A stretch of DNA of 64,000 nucleotides from Hyphobacterium marinum (GCF_036330325.1 NZ_JAZDRO010000002.1:248001-312000); one strand, 5' to 3'; counted from the stretch's first letter, positions 33,979 through 42,827 are shown. The notes: generated by a model from the letters alone, not told the origin. Made by a program: numbers and translations.

Positions 33979-34024
33979 TTGACCTGTTACACCATGTGTA
34001 ATTGCTTTTAACTTTCTATTTACC
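33979..34024 (+). promoter_or_regulatory. AT-rich promoter region of the cysteine-rich peptide, with palindrome and CtrA-like site
   Basis: Possible -35 TTGACC (33979-33984), a perfect palindrome TTACACCATGTGTAA (33987-34001), and TTAA-N7-TTTAC (34008-34023), one base from the CtrA consensus TTAA-N7-TTAAC. The region is clearly more AT-rich than its surroundings. A -10 box is not obvious. Confidence 0.45.
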
Positions 34025-34091
34025 TTTCTTAACGGCCTCCCCTAAAATAGCCTCATCTGGACACATCCAAACCAAGGTCGAGGGGGATGAC

Positions 34092-34286
34092 ATGAAACTC
34101 TATCGTGCTGCTGTGGGCATTGTTGGTGCGCTGATGCTCAGCACATCCGTCTGGGCGGGTTGCTCGGGTTGTGTCGGGGCCTGCGCCTTTTACTGCTCGA
34201 ATGGCTGGGCCGGTGACCCGGACGGCGAAGCGGCCTGCTACAATGGCTGCACTTTTGGCTGTGCCTATGCGTGCTTCCCGGAGTAA
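34092..34286 (+). CDS. Secreted eight-cysteine small peptide
   Basis: A 64-residue protein. ATG at 34092 follows GAGGGGGATGAC. A Sec signal (MKLYRAAVGIVGALMLSTSVWA) leaves a mature peptide of 42 residues with eight cysteines at mature positions 2, 5, 9, 13, 27, 31, 35 and 39. The spacing C-x3-C-x3-C before and C-x3-C-x3-C-x3-C after a 13-residue loop (SNGWAGDPDGEAA) places cysteines on one face of two helices, as in a disulfide-stapled helical hairpin. No family is recognised. It is followed on the same strand by a secreted protein and an ABC exporter. Confidence 0.75.
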   Translation: MKLYRAAVGIVGALMLSTSVWAGCSGCVGACAFYCSNGWAGDPDGEAACYNGCTFGCAYACFPE

Positions 34287-34333
34287 ACACATCATCTGAT
34301 TGTGTTTCGGGGCCGTTTGGGAAGGTCTGACTT

Positions 34334-35044
34334 TTGAAACGTATGTTTCTGACAGCGTTGACCATGGCCGTCGGCGTGGGTGCTTCCGCTCACGCCGACG
34401 ACGTGGCTTGTGAAGCCCTTCGTGACTACGAAGCCCCGCCCGTGGGTACCGTTTTCACCTATGAAGTCCGGCATCGTGGCGAGGCGATCCCTGTGTGGAT
34501 CCTGCACACGGTCTCCGACGTTGACGGGTCCCTGGTCGAATATACGCACCAGTTCGAAAGCTCTGACGGCAGCCGTCCGCCCTCGACCCCGCGCACCCAA
34601 AGCGCCGATGCCGGCATGTTTCCGGTCACCGAAGGCGTCACTGAATCCGGCGACCCGATCCGCACCCGCCGCTATGATCAGCCTGTCACAGAAATCCTGG
34701 CCGGGCTCGAACCGGGCAGCACGGCCGAGTTTGAATCGAGCGAAACCTCGTCGATGAACAACCGGACGCGGACCGTAACCGCACCGGCGCAGCTCATCTT
34801 CAACCGCTGTGACATGATCGAGGTCGACGGGACGGACGAACCGGTCCGCGTCTATGACCTGGTCTACACGGCACGGACCTATGTCGCCGGACGCCGTCCG
34901 CGCGCCGACATGACGGCCGAAAAGCAGAATACGATCTATCTCTCCGACCGGTATGGCTACCCGTTGCGGATCGACTCCGAGACCGGGCACGTTCAGGTCA
35001 TCCGCGTCGAGCTTCCCGGTGCGGACGGGACGGACGATCAGTAA
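34334..35044 (+). CDS. Secreted protein of unknown function (TTG start)
   Basis: A 236-residue protein. TTG at 34334 is preceded by GGGAAGG eight bases away and supplies the basic KR of a normal signal peptide (MKRMFLTALTMAVGVGASAHA); the in-frame ATG three codons on would lose it. The mature protein is beta-rich with two cysteines (VACEALRD, FNRCDMIE) and an acidic tail. Segments such as IPVWILHTVSDVDGSLVEY resemble general periplasmic beta-sandwich proteins, but no family can be named. It stands 47 bases after the cysteine-rich peptide and 58 before the exporter adaptor. Confidence 0.7.
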   Translation: MKRMFLTALTMAVGVGASAHADDVACEALRDYEAPPVGTVFTYEVRHRGEAIPVWILHTVSDVDGSLVEYTHQFESSDGSRPPSTPRTQSADAGMFPVTEGVTESGDPIRTRRYDQPVTEILAGLEPGSTAEFESSETSSMNNRTRTVTAPAQLIFNRCDMIEVDGTDEPVRVYDLVYTARTYVAGRRPRADMTAEKQNTIYLSDRYGYPLRIDSETGHVQVIRVELPGADGTDDQ

Positions 35045-35102
35045 ACCATAATCCGGCATTGGCGCTGGACTTTTCATCCCGCGAACAGGCAGCCTTCCCC
35101 TG

Positions 35103-36353
35103 ATGCTGCGACTCACCCCTCTCCTGGCCGCGCTGTTGCTGGCAACGGCCTGCGACGGAACCGGCACGCCGCCGCCCGAAGAAGGCCGCGTCATGATCCG
35201 GGACGGGATGCGGGTGATGCAGGTCACGCGCGGTGACATTGTCGACATCGTCCCGGCTGTAGGCGAGATCCAGGCCGCCGCCGCCGTCGAGGTCGGGGCC
35301 GAGGTCAGCGGCTCCATCGCCGCGGTGGATGTCGATTTCGACGAGCCGGTCGAGGAAGGCCAGCGCCTCGCGCTCATTGACCCGGCCCCCTTCGAAGCCG
35401 CGCTCAACCAGAGCCGGGCCCAGCTGGTCATCGCCGAGGCCGAACGCGATACAGCCAGCGCCAATCTTGCATCTCTTCGTGCCCAGTTGGCGCGTGCCGA
35501 GGAGTTAGCGGGCCGCGGGGCAGGAGCCGCGTCGACGCGTGAGGACTTGCGCTACCAGGTGCAGGCGGCCCAGGCCACGGTCGCGCGCGCCACCGCCGGG
35601 GTCACGCTTGCCGAGGCCCGGGTGGCGGACGCCGAATTCGACCTGTCCCGTACCGAAATCCGTGCGCCGATAGACGGCTTCGTCCTGGAACGGCGCGTCG
35701 AGGCCGGCCAGGTCATCAACGCGGCCCAGACCGCACCAGTGCTGTTTATCATTGCTGCCAATCTCAACGAGGTCGTGATCGAGGCGCGGGTCGCCGAGAA
35801 CGATGTCGGCCGGATTACCGAAGACATGGAAGTCCGCTTCACCGTGGATGCCTATCCCGGCGAGTATTTCACCGGCCGCAGCGGGCCGGTCCGCCGGGCC
35901 CCGCGCCGGGCGGGACGGTTTGTCAGCTATCCGGTGATGATTGAAGCCAGCGATCCGCAAGAACGCCTGCTGCCGGGCATGACGGCCTCGGTCGAATTCG
36001 TCCATCACGATGCCCGCAACGTCCTGCGCGCACCGGTAGAGAGCCTCTATTTCCGCCCGTCCGACTACGCGCCTGAATTGCCCGAGGATGTCGTGGCTGC
36101 CGCCGAGGCGCGCGGTGTCCTGTCGCGCTTCGACAGTCCGCAACAGCGGCGGACCATGCTCGCCAATATCGAGATCGGGCTTCTGATCGCCCGCGACCGC
36201 TCGCGCGTCTTCGTCCTGGACTCGTCCGGGCGGCCCCAGCGGCGTGAAATCGCGATCGGGATCGAGGACGCCGACTTCTTCGAAATCGCCGAAGGTGATG
36301 TCGAGGAAGGCGATCTGATCGTGATGGGACTGGATGACGGGCTGGGACCGTAG
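35103..36353 (+). CDS. MacA-like periplasmic adaptor lipoprotein
   Basis: A 416-residue membrane-fusion protein. MLRLTPLLAALLLATAC ends in a lipobox (ATAC), so it is lipid-anchored. Lipoyl half GEIQAAAAVEVGAEVSGSIA, coiled-coil hairpin at about residues 95-175 and second lipoyl half TEIRAPIDGFVLERRVEAGQ follow, then beta-barrel and membrane-proximal domains. It heads an adaptor - ATPase - permease operon of MacAB architecture. It is distinct from the adaptor at 7445-8476, which keeps a transmembrane anchor. Confidence 0.9.
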   Translation: MLRLTPLLAALLLATACDGTGTPPPEEGRVMIRDGMRVMQVTRGDIVDIVPAVGEIQAAAAVEVGAEVSGSIAAVDVDFDEPVEEGQRLALIDPAPFEAALNQSRAQLVIAEAERDTASANLASLRAQLARAEELAGRGAGAASTREDLRYQVQAAQATVARATAGVTLAEARVADAEFDLSRTEIRAPIDGFVLERRVEAGQVINAAQTAPVLFIIAANLNEVVIEARVAENDVGRITEDMEVRFTVDAYPGEYFTGRSGPVRRAPRRAGRFVSYPVMIEASDPQERLLPGMTASVEFVHHDARNVLRAPVESLYFRPSDYAPELPEDVVAAAEARGVLSRFDSPQQRRTMLANIEIGLLIARDRSRVFVLDSSGRPQRREIAIGIEDADFFEIAEGDVEEGDLIVMGLDDGLGP

Positions 36354-36368
36354 CGCGGGAGTTCGACC

Positions 36369-37049
36369 ATGATCTCCGCACGCGGCCTCACACGCATCTA
36401 TCCCCGGGAGAGCGATGCCATCGTCGCGCTCGATTCGGCTGACTTTGACGCGAAATCCGGCGAACTGGTCCTGGTCACCGGGCCTTCCGGGTCGGGCAAG
36501 TCGACCCTTTTGTCCATCGTTGGCCTGCTGGAAACCTTTACATCCGGGACGCTCTCCTTTGGCGGTACCGATGTCAGCGCGGCGAGCGAGGCCGAGCGCG
36601 CGCGACTGCGCCGGGGCCGGATCGGCTTCCTGTTCCAGGATGCCGGCCTGATCGAACGTAAGCCTATCGTCGACAACACCGCTTTACCCCTCATGTATCG
36701 GGGCGTACCGACCCGCGAGCGCACGATTCGGGCGACGTCGGCCCTGGAAGCCGTCGGGCTGGGGGATCGCATCCACCACACGCCGGGACAGCTCTCGGGC
36801 GGAGAACGTCAGCGCGCCGGACTGGCCCGCGCGCTGGTTGCCGATCCCGACCTGCTGATCTGTGACGAACCCACCGCCGCACTCGACGCCGACACCGCCT
36901 CCGACATCGCGCGGCGCATCGTTGCGGCACGGGAACGCGGCGCGGCGATCATCCTGGCGACGCACGACCGCGACCTGCACAGCCTCGCTGACCGCATTTA
37001 CGAATTGAAGCGCGGCAAGATTGTCGACGTGCGGGAGAAATCCTCATGA
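36369..37049 (+). CDS. ABC transporter ATP-binding protein (MacB/LolD type)
   Basis: A 226-residue ATPase. Walker A GPSGSGKSTLLS, Q-loop GFLFQDAGLIE, signature LSGGERQRAGLARAL, Walker B LLICDEPTAALDAD, switch His in LATHDRD. Its branch drives FtsX-fold permeases. ATG at 36369 follows GGGAG; the stop overlaps the permease start (ATGA). Unlike E. coli MacB, ATPase and permease are separate chains. Confidence 0.93.
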   Translation: MISARGLTRIYPRESDAIVALDSADFDAKSGELVLVTGPSGSGKSTLLSIVGLLETFTSGTLSFGGTDVSAASEAERARLRRGRIGFLFQDAGLIERKPIVDNTALPLMYRGVPTRERTIRATSALEAVGLGDRIHHTPGQLSGGERQRAGLARALVADPDLLICDEPTAALDADTASDIARRIVAARERGAAIILATHDRDLHSLADRIYELKRGKIVDVREKSS

Positions 37050-38254
37050 CGCCGCGCGACACCCTTTCCGAAGCCGCCTGGGGGCTGGCGAGCCGTCCCG
37101 GCCGGACGCTGGCAACAATTGTCGCACTGGCGATCTCGGTGGCGACGGTGGCGCTGGTTGCGGGTGTGCTGAGCGGATTCGAGCGCCGGATCGAGCAAAT
37201 GTCCTTCGGGGCCTATGGGCGCGCGATCATCGTGCGGGAAAACTTCTTCGTGGAGGATCGCCACGGCCCGCCGCGCCTGTCTGATATCGAACGGCTGCGC
37301 GACGGCCTTCCCCGGATTGAAAGCGTGACGGCCTGGCGTACCGTGTTTGCCGCGGACACCATTGCGGGACGCGAGCGCCTGCAGATCGACGTCCACGGCG
37401 TCCAAGGCGACTACCGGCGCGAGGCGAACGCCCCGATGCTGGCAGGACGGCCCCTGACGACCGACGAGACGCTCAGCGCCCAGCGCATTTGCGTCATTGG
37501 CGACGGGGCGGCGAGCCGCCTCTTTCCCGAAGGCGGGGCTTTGCACGAAAATGTCCGCATCAACGGCATTTCCTGCCGGATCATCGGGGTTTTCGGAGAA
37601 CCGGAAAACCGGATCGCCGAGCGCTATTCGAGCGCCATCATCACGCCTTTCGCGACCGCCGCCCGGTATTTCTCCAGCGACGAATTTCTGGCCCCCGATG
37701 AAGCCACGCAAATTACGCTGATATTGACCGAGGCCCGTTTCCTGGACCGGGCGCAGGGACAGGCCGACCGGATATTGCGGCGGCGCTACGGCGTGCCGCT
37801 ATCGCAGGTTTCGCCCTTTATCTATACCGATCCGACGGCGTCGCTCCGGAGCCTGCGCCAGCAACGCACACTCGTCGCCCGCCTGCTGATTGTTGTCGCC
37901 GGGGTCGCCCTCATCTCCGGCCTGATCGGCTATGGCGCGGCTGTGGCCGCGGCGGCCTCGGAGCGACGGCGGGAAGTGGCGTTGCGGCGAACGCTGGGCG
38001 CGACACAGACCAATATCATTGTCCAGTTCCTGACCGAGAATGCCATCATCGGGATATTTGGCGGCGCGCTGGGCAGCGTCATCGCGATTGGCGTCGGGGC
38101 TGCCGCGTCGAGTGCCTGGGACTGGCCGGTCGACTTCCAGCCCTGGGTTTTTTCCCTCAGCGCAGCGCTCGGCCTGATGTGCGGACTGGTATTCGGGGCC
38201 ATTCCGGCACGGCGGGCGGCCGCCTCGCCGCCTGCGGGCGCAGCCCGCGCCTAG
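37046..38254 (+). CDS. ABC transporter permease (FtsX/MacB type)
   Basis: A 402-residue protein with one N-terminal span (LATIVALAISVATVALVAGV), a periplasmic domain of about 220 residues with two cysteines (QRICVIGD, INGISCRIIG) and three C-terminal spans beginning at RREVALRRTLGATQTNIIVQ. With its adaptor and ATPase it would form a tripartite exporter moving a periplasmic substrate outward; the outer-membrane channel is not encoded here. The stop overlaps the convergent HNH gene. Confidence 0.9.
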   Translation: MTPRDTLSEAAWGLASRPGRTLATIVALAISVATVALVAGVLSGFERRIEQMSFGAYGRAIIVRENFFVEDRHGPPRLSDIERLRDGLPRIESVTAWRTVFAADTIAGRERLQIDVHGVQGDYRREANAPMLAGRPLTTDETLSAQRICVIGDGAASRLFPEGGALHENVRINGISCRIIGVFGEPENRIAERYSSAIITPFATAARYFSSDEFLAPDEATQITLILTEARFLDRAQGQADRILRRRYGVPLSQVSPFIYTDPTASLRSLRQQRTLVARLLIVVAGVALISGLIGYGAAVAAAASERRREVALRRTLGATQTNIIVQFLTENAIIGIFGGALGSVIAIGVGAAASSAWDWPVDFQPWVFSLSAALGLMCGLVFGAIPARRAAASPPAGAARA

Positions 38255-38817
38255 GCGTCCAGTTCGACGTCCCAGTAGAGATAGTCCATCCAGCTCTGGT
38301 GGAGGTATTTCGGCGGGAAGCGCCGTCCCTGGGCCTGCAACTGGTGCATGGTTGGGCGCGCAGGCGGACGCACGGCAGTCATGCCGGCCTCGCGCGGCGT
38401 GCGGCCACCCTTCTTCAGATTGCAGGGTGAACAGGCCGCGACGATGTTTTCCCAGCTGGTTCCGCCACCGCGCGAACGCGGGATGACATGGTCGAAGGTC
38501 AGATTGTCCACCCGGTCCGCGCCGCAATAGACACAGCGGAAGCCATCACGCAGCCAGACATTATAGCGCGTGAAGGCCGGCGCGCGGTTCTGGGCGACGT
38601 ATTCGCGCAACGCCACGACGGACGGCAATTGCATCTCGATGGAGGGGCTGTGCACGGTCTCGGCGTAATTCGAGACGATGTCGACACGGTCGAGGAAGAC
38701 ATTCTTGATGGCTTCCTGCCAGGGCCAGGTCGAAAGCGGCCAATAGGAGAGCGGCTGGTAGTCCGCATTCAGGACGAGACAGGGCCAGCCTTGGGGAGCC
38801 TTGTCGAGCACCTGCAT
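38251..38817 (-). CDS. HNH endonuclease family protein
   Basis: A 188-residue protein. ATG at 38817 has GGAGGG eight bases upstream. The HNH centre is CVYCGADRVDNLTFDHVIPR followed by SRGGGTSWENIVAACSPCNLKKGG, with two CxxC zinc knuckles. The N-terminal half (VLNADYQPLSYWPLSTWPWQ) is conserved in a widespread chromosomal HNH family of unknown target. It is not associated with phage or restriction genes. Confidence 0.9.
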   Translation of the reverse strand: MQVLDKAPQGWPCLVLNADYQPLSYWPLSTWPWQEAIKNVFLDRVDIVSNYAETVHSPSIEMQLPSVVALREYVAQNRAPAFTRYNVWLRDGFRCVYCGADRVDNLTFDHVIPRSRGGGTSWENIVAACSPCNLKKGGRTPREAGMTAVRPPARPTMHQLQAQGRRFPPKYLHQSWMDYLYWDVELDA

Positions 38818-38995
38818 CACACGGCCCTCCGCAGGAACGGAGCCGGCTGGCAAATCCTATGAGCGATCAGCGTCCTGAAAACGCGCCTCCCTGCCGCAGG
38901 CGACCCGGAAAACCCGGATCGGTACGACAGCCAATCTATACTCTGCTTCGCGTGACAGGCCTATGACGTTGCGCGGGGGAACGCGTATATTGCGG

Positions 38996-39655
38996 TCAGG
39001 CGTAGCGCCCGGACAACACCTTGTGGAGAAAACGGCCGCCCAGCTCCAGCCCGTCAGGTCCGATGCCGTGGGGGATACCGGCGGAAATATGCCATTGCGC
39101 GCTCGCACCGGCCTCGTTCAACCCTTCCGCCGCATCGAACATGAAGCCCGGTGGCAGCACATCGTCGCGGTCGCCATGGATGAGGAAGACTGGCGGCTTC
39201 GACCGGATTTCGTTTTTCAGAGCCTCGCGTCCGGCGAGCGCGCCCGAATAGGCAAGAATGCCGGCGATCTGCTGGTCGCGGCGCATCCCGGTATGCAGCG
39301 CCATCATCGTGCCCTGGCTGAAGCCGACCAGCGCGAGATCGGACGGGGCAAGCTGGTAGCGCCTCAGCTCGGCGTCGAGAAACGCGTCCAGCACCGGGGC
39401 CGCCATGCGCGCGCCGCGCTCGGTCTCCTGCGGATCGATTCGCGTCAGGGGGAACCACTGATAGCCGCTGGGATGGCCCGGCACCGGCTGGGGCGCATTG
39501 GGCGAAACGAACTGGACGTCGGGCAGGTCCCGCGCCCACTGGCCGGCGAGATTGATCAGGTCCTCGCCATTCGAGCCATAGCCGTGCAGGAAAACCACGA
39601 GCTTGCGCGGCTTGCCGCCATTGAGCGGCGGGCGGCGGGGTCCGTCGAGGGTCAT
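38996..39655 (-). CDS. Phospholipase/carboxylesterase-type alpha/beta hydrolase
   Basis: A 219-residue serine hydrolase. VVFLHGYGSNGEDLINLA is the oxyanion region, ALVGFSQGTMMAL the nucleophile elbow, with Asp in LIHGDRDDVLPP and His in AGIPHGIGPDG. This matches the bacterial carboxylesterase family related to acyl-protein thioesterase. The ATG at 39655 is preferred to an in-frame TTG at 39724. It likely hydrolyses short acyl esters in the cytoplasm. Confidence 0.87.
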   Translation of the reverse strand: MTLDGPRRPPLNGGKPRKLVVFLHGYGSNGEDLINLAGQWARDLPDVQFVSPNAPQPVPGHPSGYQWFPLTRIDPQETERGARMAAPVLDAFLDAELRRYQLAPSDLALVGFSQGTMMALHTGMRRDQQIAGILAYSGALAGREALKNEIRSKPPVFLIHGDRDDVLPPGFMFDAAEGLNEAGASAQWHISAGIPHGIGPDGLELGGRFLHKVLSGRYA

Positions 39656-39779
39656 CTGCACGTTGCTGATCCTTGAGGCTGACTGCGGTGCGCCGAGGCT
39701 TAGCGCGCCTGTACGCCGGGTCAACCGGTGACGCCTGCCCTCTTCACCTGCCGGACCGAAATGCTATTTTTATCGCTGC

Positions 39780-40661
39780 ATGGATTTCGTCACACGCTTC
39801 GCTCCTTCGCCGACCGGGTATCTGCATCTCGGGCATGCGTTTTCGGCGCTGACCGCCTGGCAATCTGCCCGGCGGGCGGGCGGGCGATTCATCCTGCGGA
39901 TCGAGGATATCGACACCACGCGCTGCCGCCCCGAATTCGAGGATGCCATTTACGAAGACCTCGCCTGGCTCGGCCTCGACTGGGAGAAGCCGGTCCGCCG
40001 CCAGAGCGAGCATTTCGCCGATTACGACGCCGTCCTCCAGTCACTGATTGATCGCGGTCTCGTCTATCGCTGCTTCAAGACCCGCAAGGAGATCGCAGCG
40101 GACATCGCCCGTGCACCGCACCTCGCGCCCGACGGCCCCGAAGGCGTCGTCTATTGTGGTCCCGACGAGATGATGGGCCCGGACGAGGAGGCGGAACGCC
40201 TTGCACGTGGTGAGCACTTTGCCTGGCGGCTCTCCATCCACCGGTGCCGCGATCTTCTCGGGGACCGCTTTGACCGGCTGACCTTTACCGAACACGGCGA
40301 TGGCACGGTCGATCACGGTCAGGTCTATGTCCGGCCCGACCGGCTGGGCGATGTCGTGGTGGGACGCAAGGATGTCGGCACCAGCTATCACCTCGCCGTT
40401 ACCCATGACGACGCCGTTCAGGGCATCACCCGCATCATCCGGGGCAAGGATTTGTTCGAGGCGACGCACCTGCACCGCCTGTTGCAGGAGCTGATGGACT
40501 GGCCTGTCCCGGACTATGTCCACCATCGCCTGTTGACCGACTCCAAGGGCAAACGCTTTGCCAAACGGGATCATGCGGTGACGCTGCGCGAATTGCGCGA
40601 GGCGGGTGAGACACCGGACTCGCTCAAACGCCGAATGAATCTGGACAGTTACGTTTCGTGA
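39780..40661 (+). CDS. gluQRS: Glutamyl-Q tRNA(Asp) synthetase
   Basis: A 293-residue truncated class I glutamyl-tRNA synthetase paralogue without the anticodon-binding domain. FAPSPTGYLHLGHAFSAL holds the HIGH motif and SKGKRFAKRDH the KMSKS-like motif. It attaches glutamate to queuosine 34 of tRNA-Asp. The zinc-binding part is degenerate: YRCFKTR lacks the second Cys of CxC. No dksA is adjacent, unlike in enterobacteria. Confidence 0.92.
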   Translation: MDFVTRFAPSPTGYLHLGHAFSALTAWQSARRAGGRFILRIEDIDTTRCRPEFEDAIYEDLAWLGLDWEKPVRRQSEHFADYDAVLQSLIDRGLVYRCFKTRKEIAADIARAPHLAPDGPEGVVYCGPDEMMGPDEEAERLARGEHFAWRLSIHRCRDLLGDRFDRLTFTEHGDGTVDHGQVYVRPDRLGDVVVGRKDVGTSYHLAVTHDDAVQGITRIIRGKDLFEATHLHRLLQELMDWPVPDYVHHRLLTDSKGKRFAKRDHAVTLRELREAGETPDSLKRRMNLDSYVS

Positions 40662-40717
40662 TTTTCTTTCCTGTCCGGCACCGCTAACAGGGTCAGGAAC
40701 AGGGAAGGACACGGGGC

Positions 40718-41650
40718 ATGGGCGCACCGTCCGACAAATCAGTGACGCTGGGCCTCGTCGTCCTGCTGGCTGGAGCGATCTCGATCGGCCTGGCGGCACC
40801 GCTCGTCAAGCTGTCGGAGATGGGCCCGCAGGCTATCGGCTTCTGGCGCATGGCGCTGGCCGTCCCGGCCGCCCTTCTCTGGATGGTGTTCGACCGCGAC
40901 CCGCCCCGGCGGGAAGGCCAGCCTTCGGGGTGGAAACGGTATCTTTTTCTCGTCCTGCCCGGCTTGCTCTTCGCGGGCGATCTCGCCTCCTGGCATGCCG
41001 GGATCAAGATCACGACAGCGGCCAATGCCACCTTCCTCGCCAATCTCCAGCCTGTCTTCGTGGTGCTGGGAGCCTGGCTCCTGTTCGGAGAAACCATCAC
41101 ACGGCGCTTCCTGATCGCAGCGGGACTGGCGGTTGGCGGGGCGGCGCTGATGTCCTCGGCGAATGTCACCATCGCGCCCGAACGCCTGCCCGGCGATGCG
41201 CTCTCCATGCTGACGGCGGTCTGGTACGGGGCCTATATCCTTGCCGTGCGGCAGGCGCGCGCCTTCGCCTCGACCGGAACCGTGATCGCCTGGACCTGCG
41301 CTGTGTCCGCGCCTGTCCTTCTGGTCGTCGCCCTCGGTTTCGGCGAAACGCTGCTTCCACCAACACAAGCCGACTGGTGGCCGCTGATCGCGCTGGCACT
41401 CGGTATCCAGATCATCGGCCAGGGCGGCGTCGCCTTCGGGCTGGGGCGAGTCCCCGCTCAGATCGCATCGCTGGTCATTCTCGTTCAGCCCGTCGTCGCT
41501 GCCATTGCTGGCTGGCTGATGTTCGGAGAAGCCCTCGTCGCCATCCAGTATTTCGGGGCCAGCCTGGTGCTGGCTGGGGTCTATCTCGCCCAGCGCCGCG
41601 CAAGGGCTGTGGCATCGCGTCCCTTGGCGGATGCGGGCGGGGACGGCTAG
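40718..41650 (+). CDS. EamA/DMT family transporter
   Basis: A 310-residue membrane protein with ten predicted spans in two EamA repeats (first SIGLAAPLVKLSEMGPQAIG, GIKITTAANATFLANLQPVF; second YGAYILAVRQARAFASTGTV, QIASLVILVQPVVAAIAGWL). The family exports metabolites or amino acids; substrate not predictable. ATG at 40718 follows AGGGAAGG. It ends nine bases before the Rieske gene, so the two may be co-transcribed. Confidence 0.9.
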   Translation: MGAPSDKSVTLGLVVLLAGAISIGLAAPLVKLSEMGPQAIGFWRMALAVPAALLWMVFDRDPPRREGQPSGWKRYLFLVLPGLLFAGDLASWHAGIKITTAANATFLANLQPVFVVLGAWLLFGETITRRFLIAAGLAVGGAALMSSANVTIAPERLPGDALSMLTAVWYGAYILAVRQARAFASTGTVIAWTCAVSAPVLLVVALGFGETLLPPTQADWWPLIALALGIQIIGQGGVAFGLGRVPAQIASLVILVQPVVAAIAGWLMFGEALVAIQYFGASLVLAGVYLAQRRARAVASRPLADAGGDG

Positions 41651-41659
41651 AGAAGGGCC

Positions 41660-42745
41660 ATGACCGAGACGGCTCCCACCACCGCCCCTGCTGATGACGG
41701 CTTCCTGCGCGATCTGTGGTATTTCGGAGCGATTGGCCGCGACGTGAAGCCGGGCAAGGCAATCCACCGCGAAATCCTCGGGGAACCGGTCCTCATTGGC
41801 CGCACCCATGAGGGCAAGGCCTTTGCCCTGCGCGATATCTGCCCGCACCGCGGGATCCTCCTGTCGACCGGGCAGGTGGTGAAGCGCGACGGGGAGAGCC
41901 AGGTCGAATGCCCCTATCATGGCTGGCGCTTCCGGCCCGATGGCGGCTGCGCGGCGATCCCGTCGCTGACCGCCGATCAGGCCGCGGCGATGGATCTGTC
42001 GAAAATCCGCACAAGGTCCTACCCCGTCGCGGAACGCTACGGGATGATTTTCGTCTATTTCGGACGCGACCCAGAGGCCGAGCCCTGCGTCCCGCCGCCC
42101 GTGCTCGACATTCCGGAAAACTCGAAAATCCGCATGGTCGAGACTGACATTTTCAACTGCCATGTCGACCACGCCGTCATCGGTCTGATGGACCCGGCGC
42201 ACATCCCCTATATCCACCGGCAATGGTGGTGGCGCTCAGCCAAGTCGGTTCACGAGAAGGCGAAGAATTTCGGACCCGTCGAACGCGGCTTCTCCATGCT
42301 GCCGCACAAGCCGTCGGCGAATTCCTATGTCTACCGTCTGTTTGGCGGTCAGCGGCAGACCGAGATCCGCTTTGAGCTGCCCGGCCTTCGCACCGAGTAT
42401 CTGCGGCTGGGAGAGCGGCATGTGACCGGTTTCACGGCGGTGACGCCGACTAACGCCAACAAGACCACGATCACTATCGTCATGTACTGGGATGTGCCGG
42501 CGATGGCCGTCATCCCCAAGGCGCTGATCTCGAAGGGTATCCGCACCTTTGTTGGCCAGGACCGCGACGCTGTGAACGCCCAGCAGAAAGGCCTCGCCTA
42601 CAACCCGCAGCTCATGCTGATCCACGACGCCGACGTTCAGGCAAAGTGGTATTACAAGCTGAAAACCGCCTGGGAGAAGCACCGCACGACCGGTGAGCCC
42701 TTCCGCAACCCGGTCAAGCCCGCCACCCTGCGCTGGACGAGCTGA
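41660..42745 (+). CDS. Rieske non-haem iron oxygenase, alpha subunit type
   Basis: A 361-residue oxygenase component. The Rieske cluster ligands are CPHRGILLSTG and CPYHGWRF in the first 90 residues. The mononuclear iron site follows in NCHVDHAVIGLMDPAHIPYIH. Such enzymes hydroxylate or demethylate aromatic or cyclic substrates with electrons from a ferredoxin/reductase. No reductase or ferredoxin gene is adjacent, so it may borrow FdxA or another donor. Substrate unknown. Confidence 0.9.
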   Translation: MTETAPTTAPADDGFLRDLWYFGAIGRDVKPGKAIHREILGEPVLIGRTHEGKAFALRDICPHRGILLSTGQVVKRDGESQVECPYHGWRFRPDGGCAAIPSLTADQAAAMDLSKIRTRSYPVAERYGMIFVYFGRDPEAEPCVPPPVLDIPENSKIRMVETDIFNCHVDHAVIGLMDPAHIPYIHRQWWWRSAKSVHEKAKNFGPVERGFSMLPHKPSANSYVYRLFGGQRQTEIRFELPGLRTEYLRLGERHVTGFTAVTPTNANKTTITIVMYWDVPAMAVIPKALISKGIRTFVGQDRDAVNAQQKGLAYNPQLMLIHDADVQAKWYYKLKTAWEKHRTTGEPFRNPVKPATLRWTS

Positions 42746-42827
42746 TGGCGGTGCTTATCTCTTCCAAGGCGCGCATGCGCGTTTTCGTGCAAGACTGCAC
42801 CACCCCGGCTAAACAAGGAGCCAATTC

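Noticed and set aside
42770..42781. Perfect 12-base palindrome CGCGCATGCGCG followed by TTTT
   Set aside because: No loop is possible without breaking most of the stem, so it is a poor terminator, and such GC palindromes are frequent by chance in this composition.
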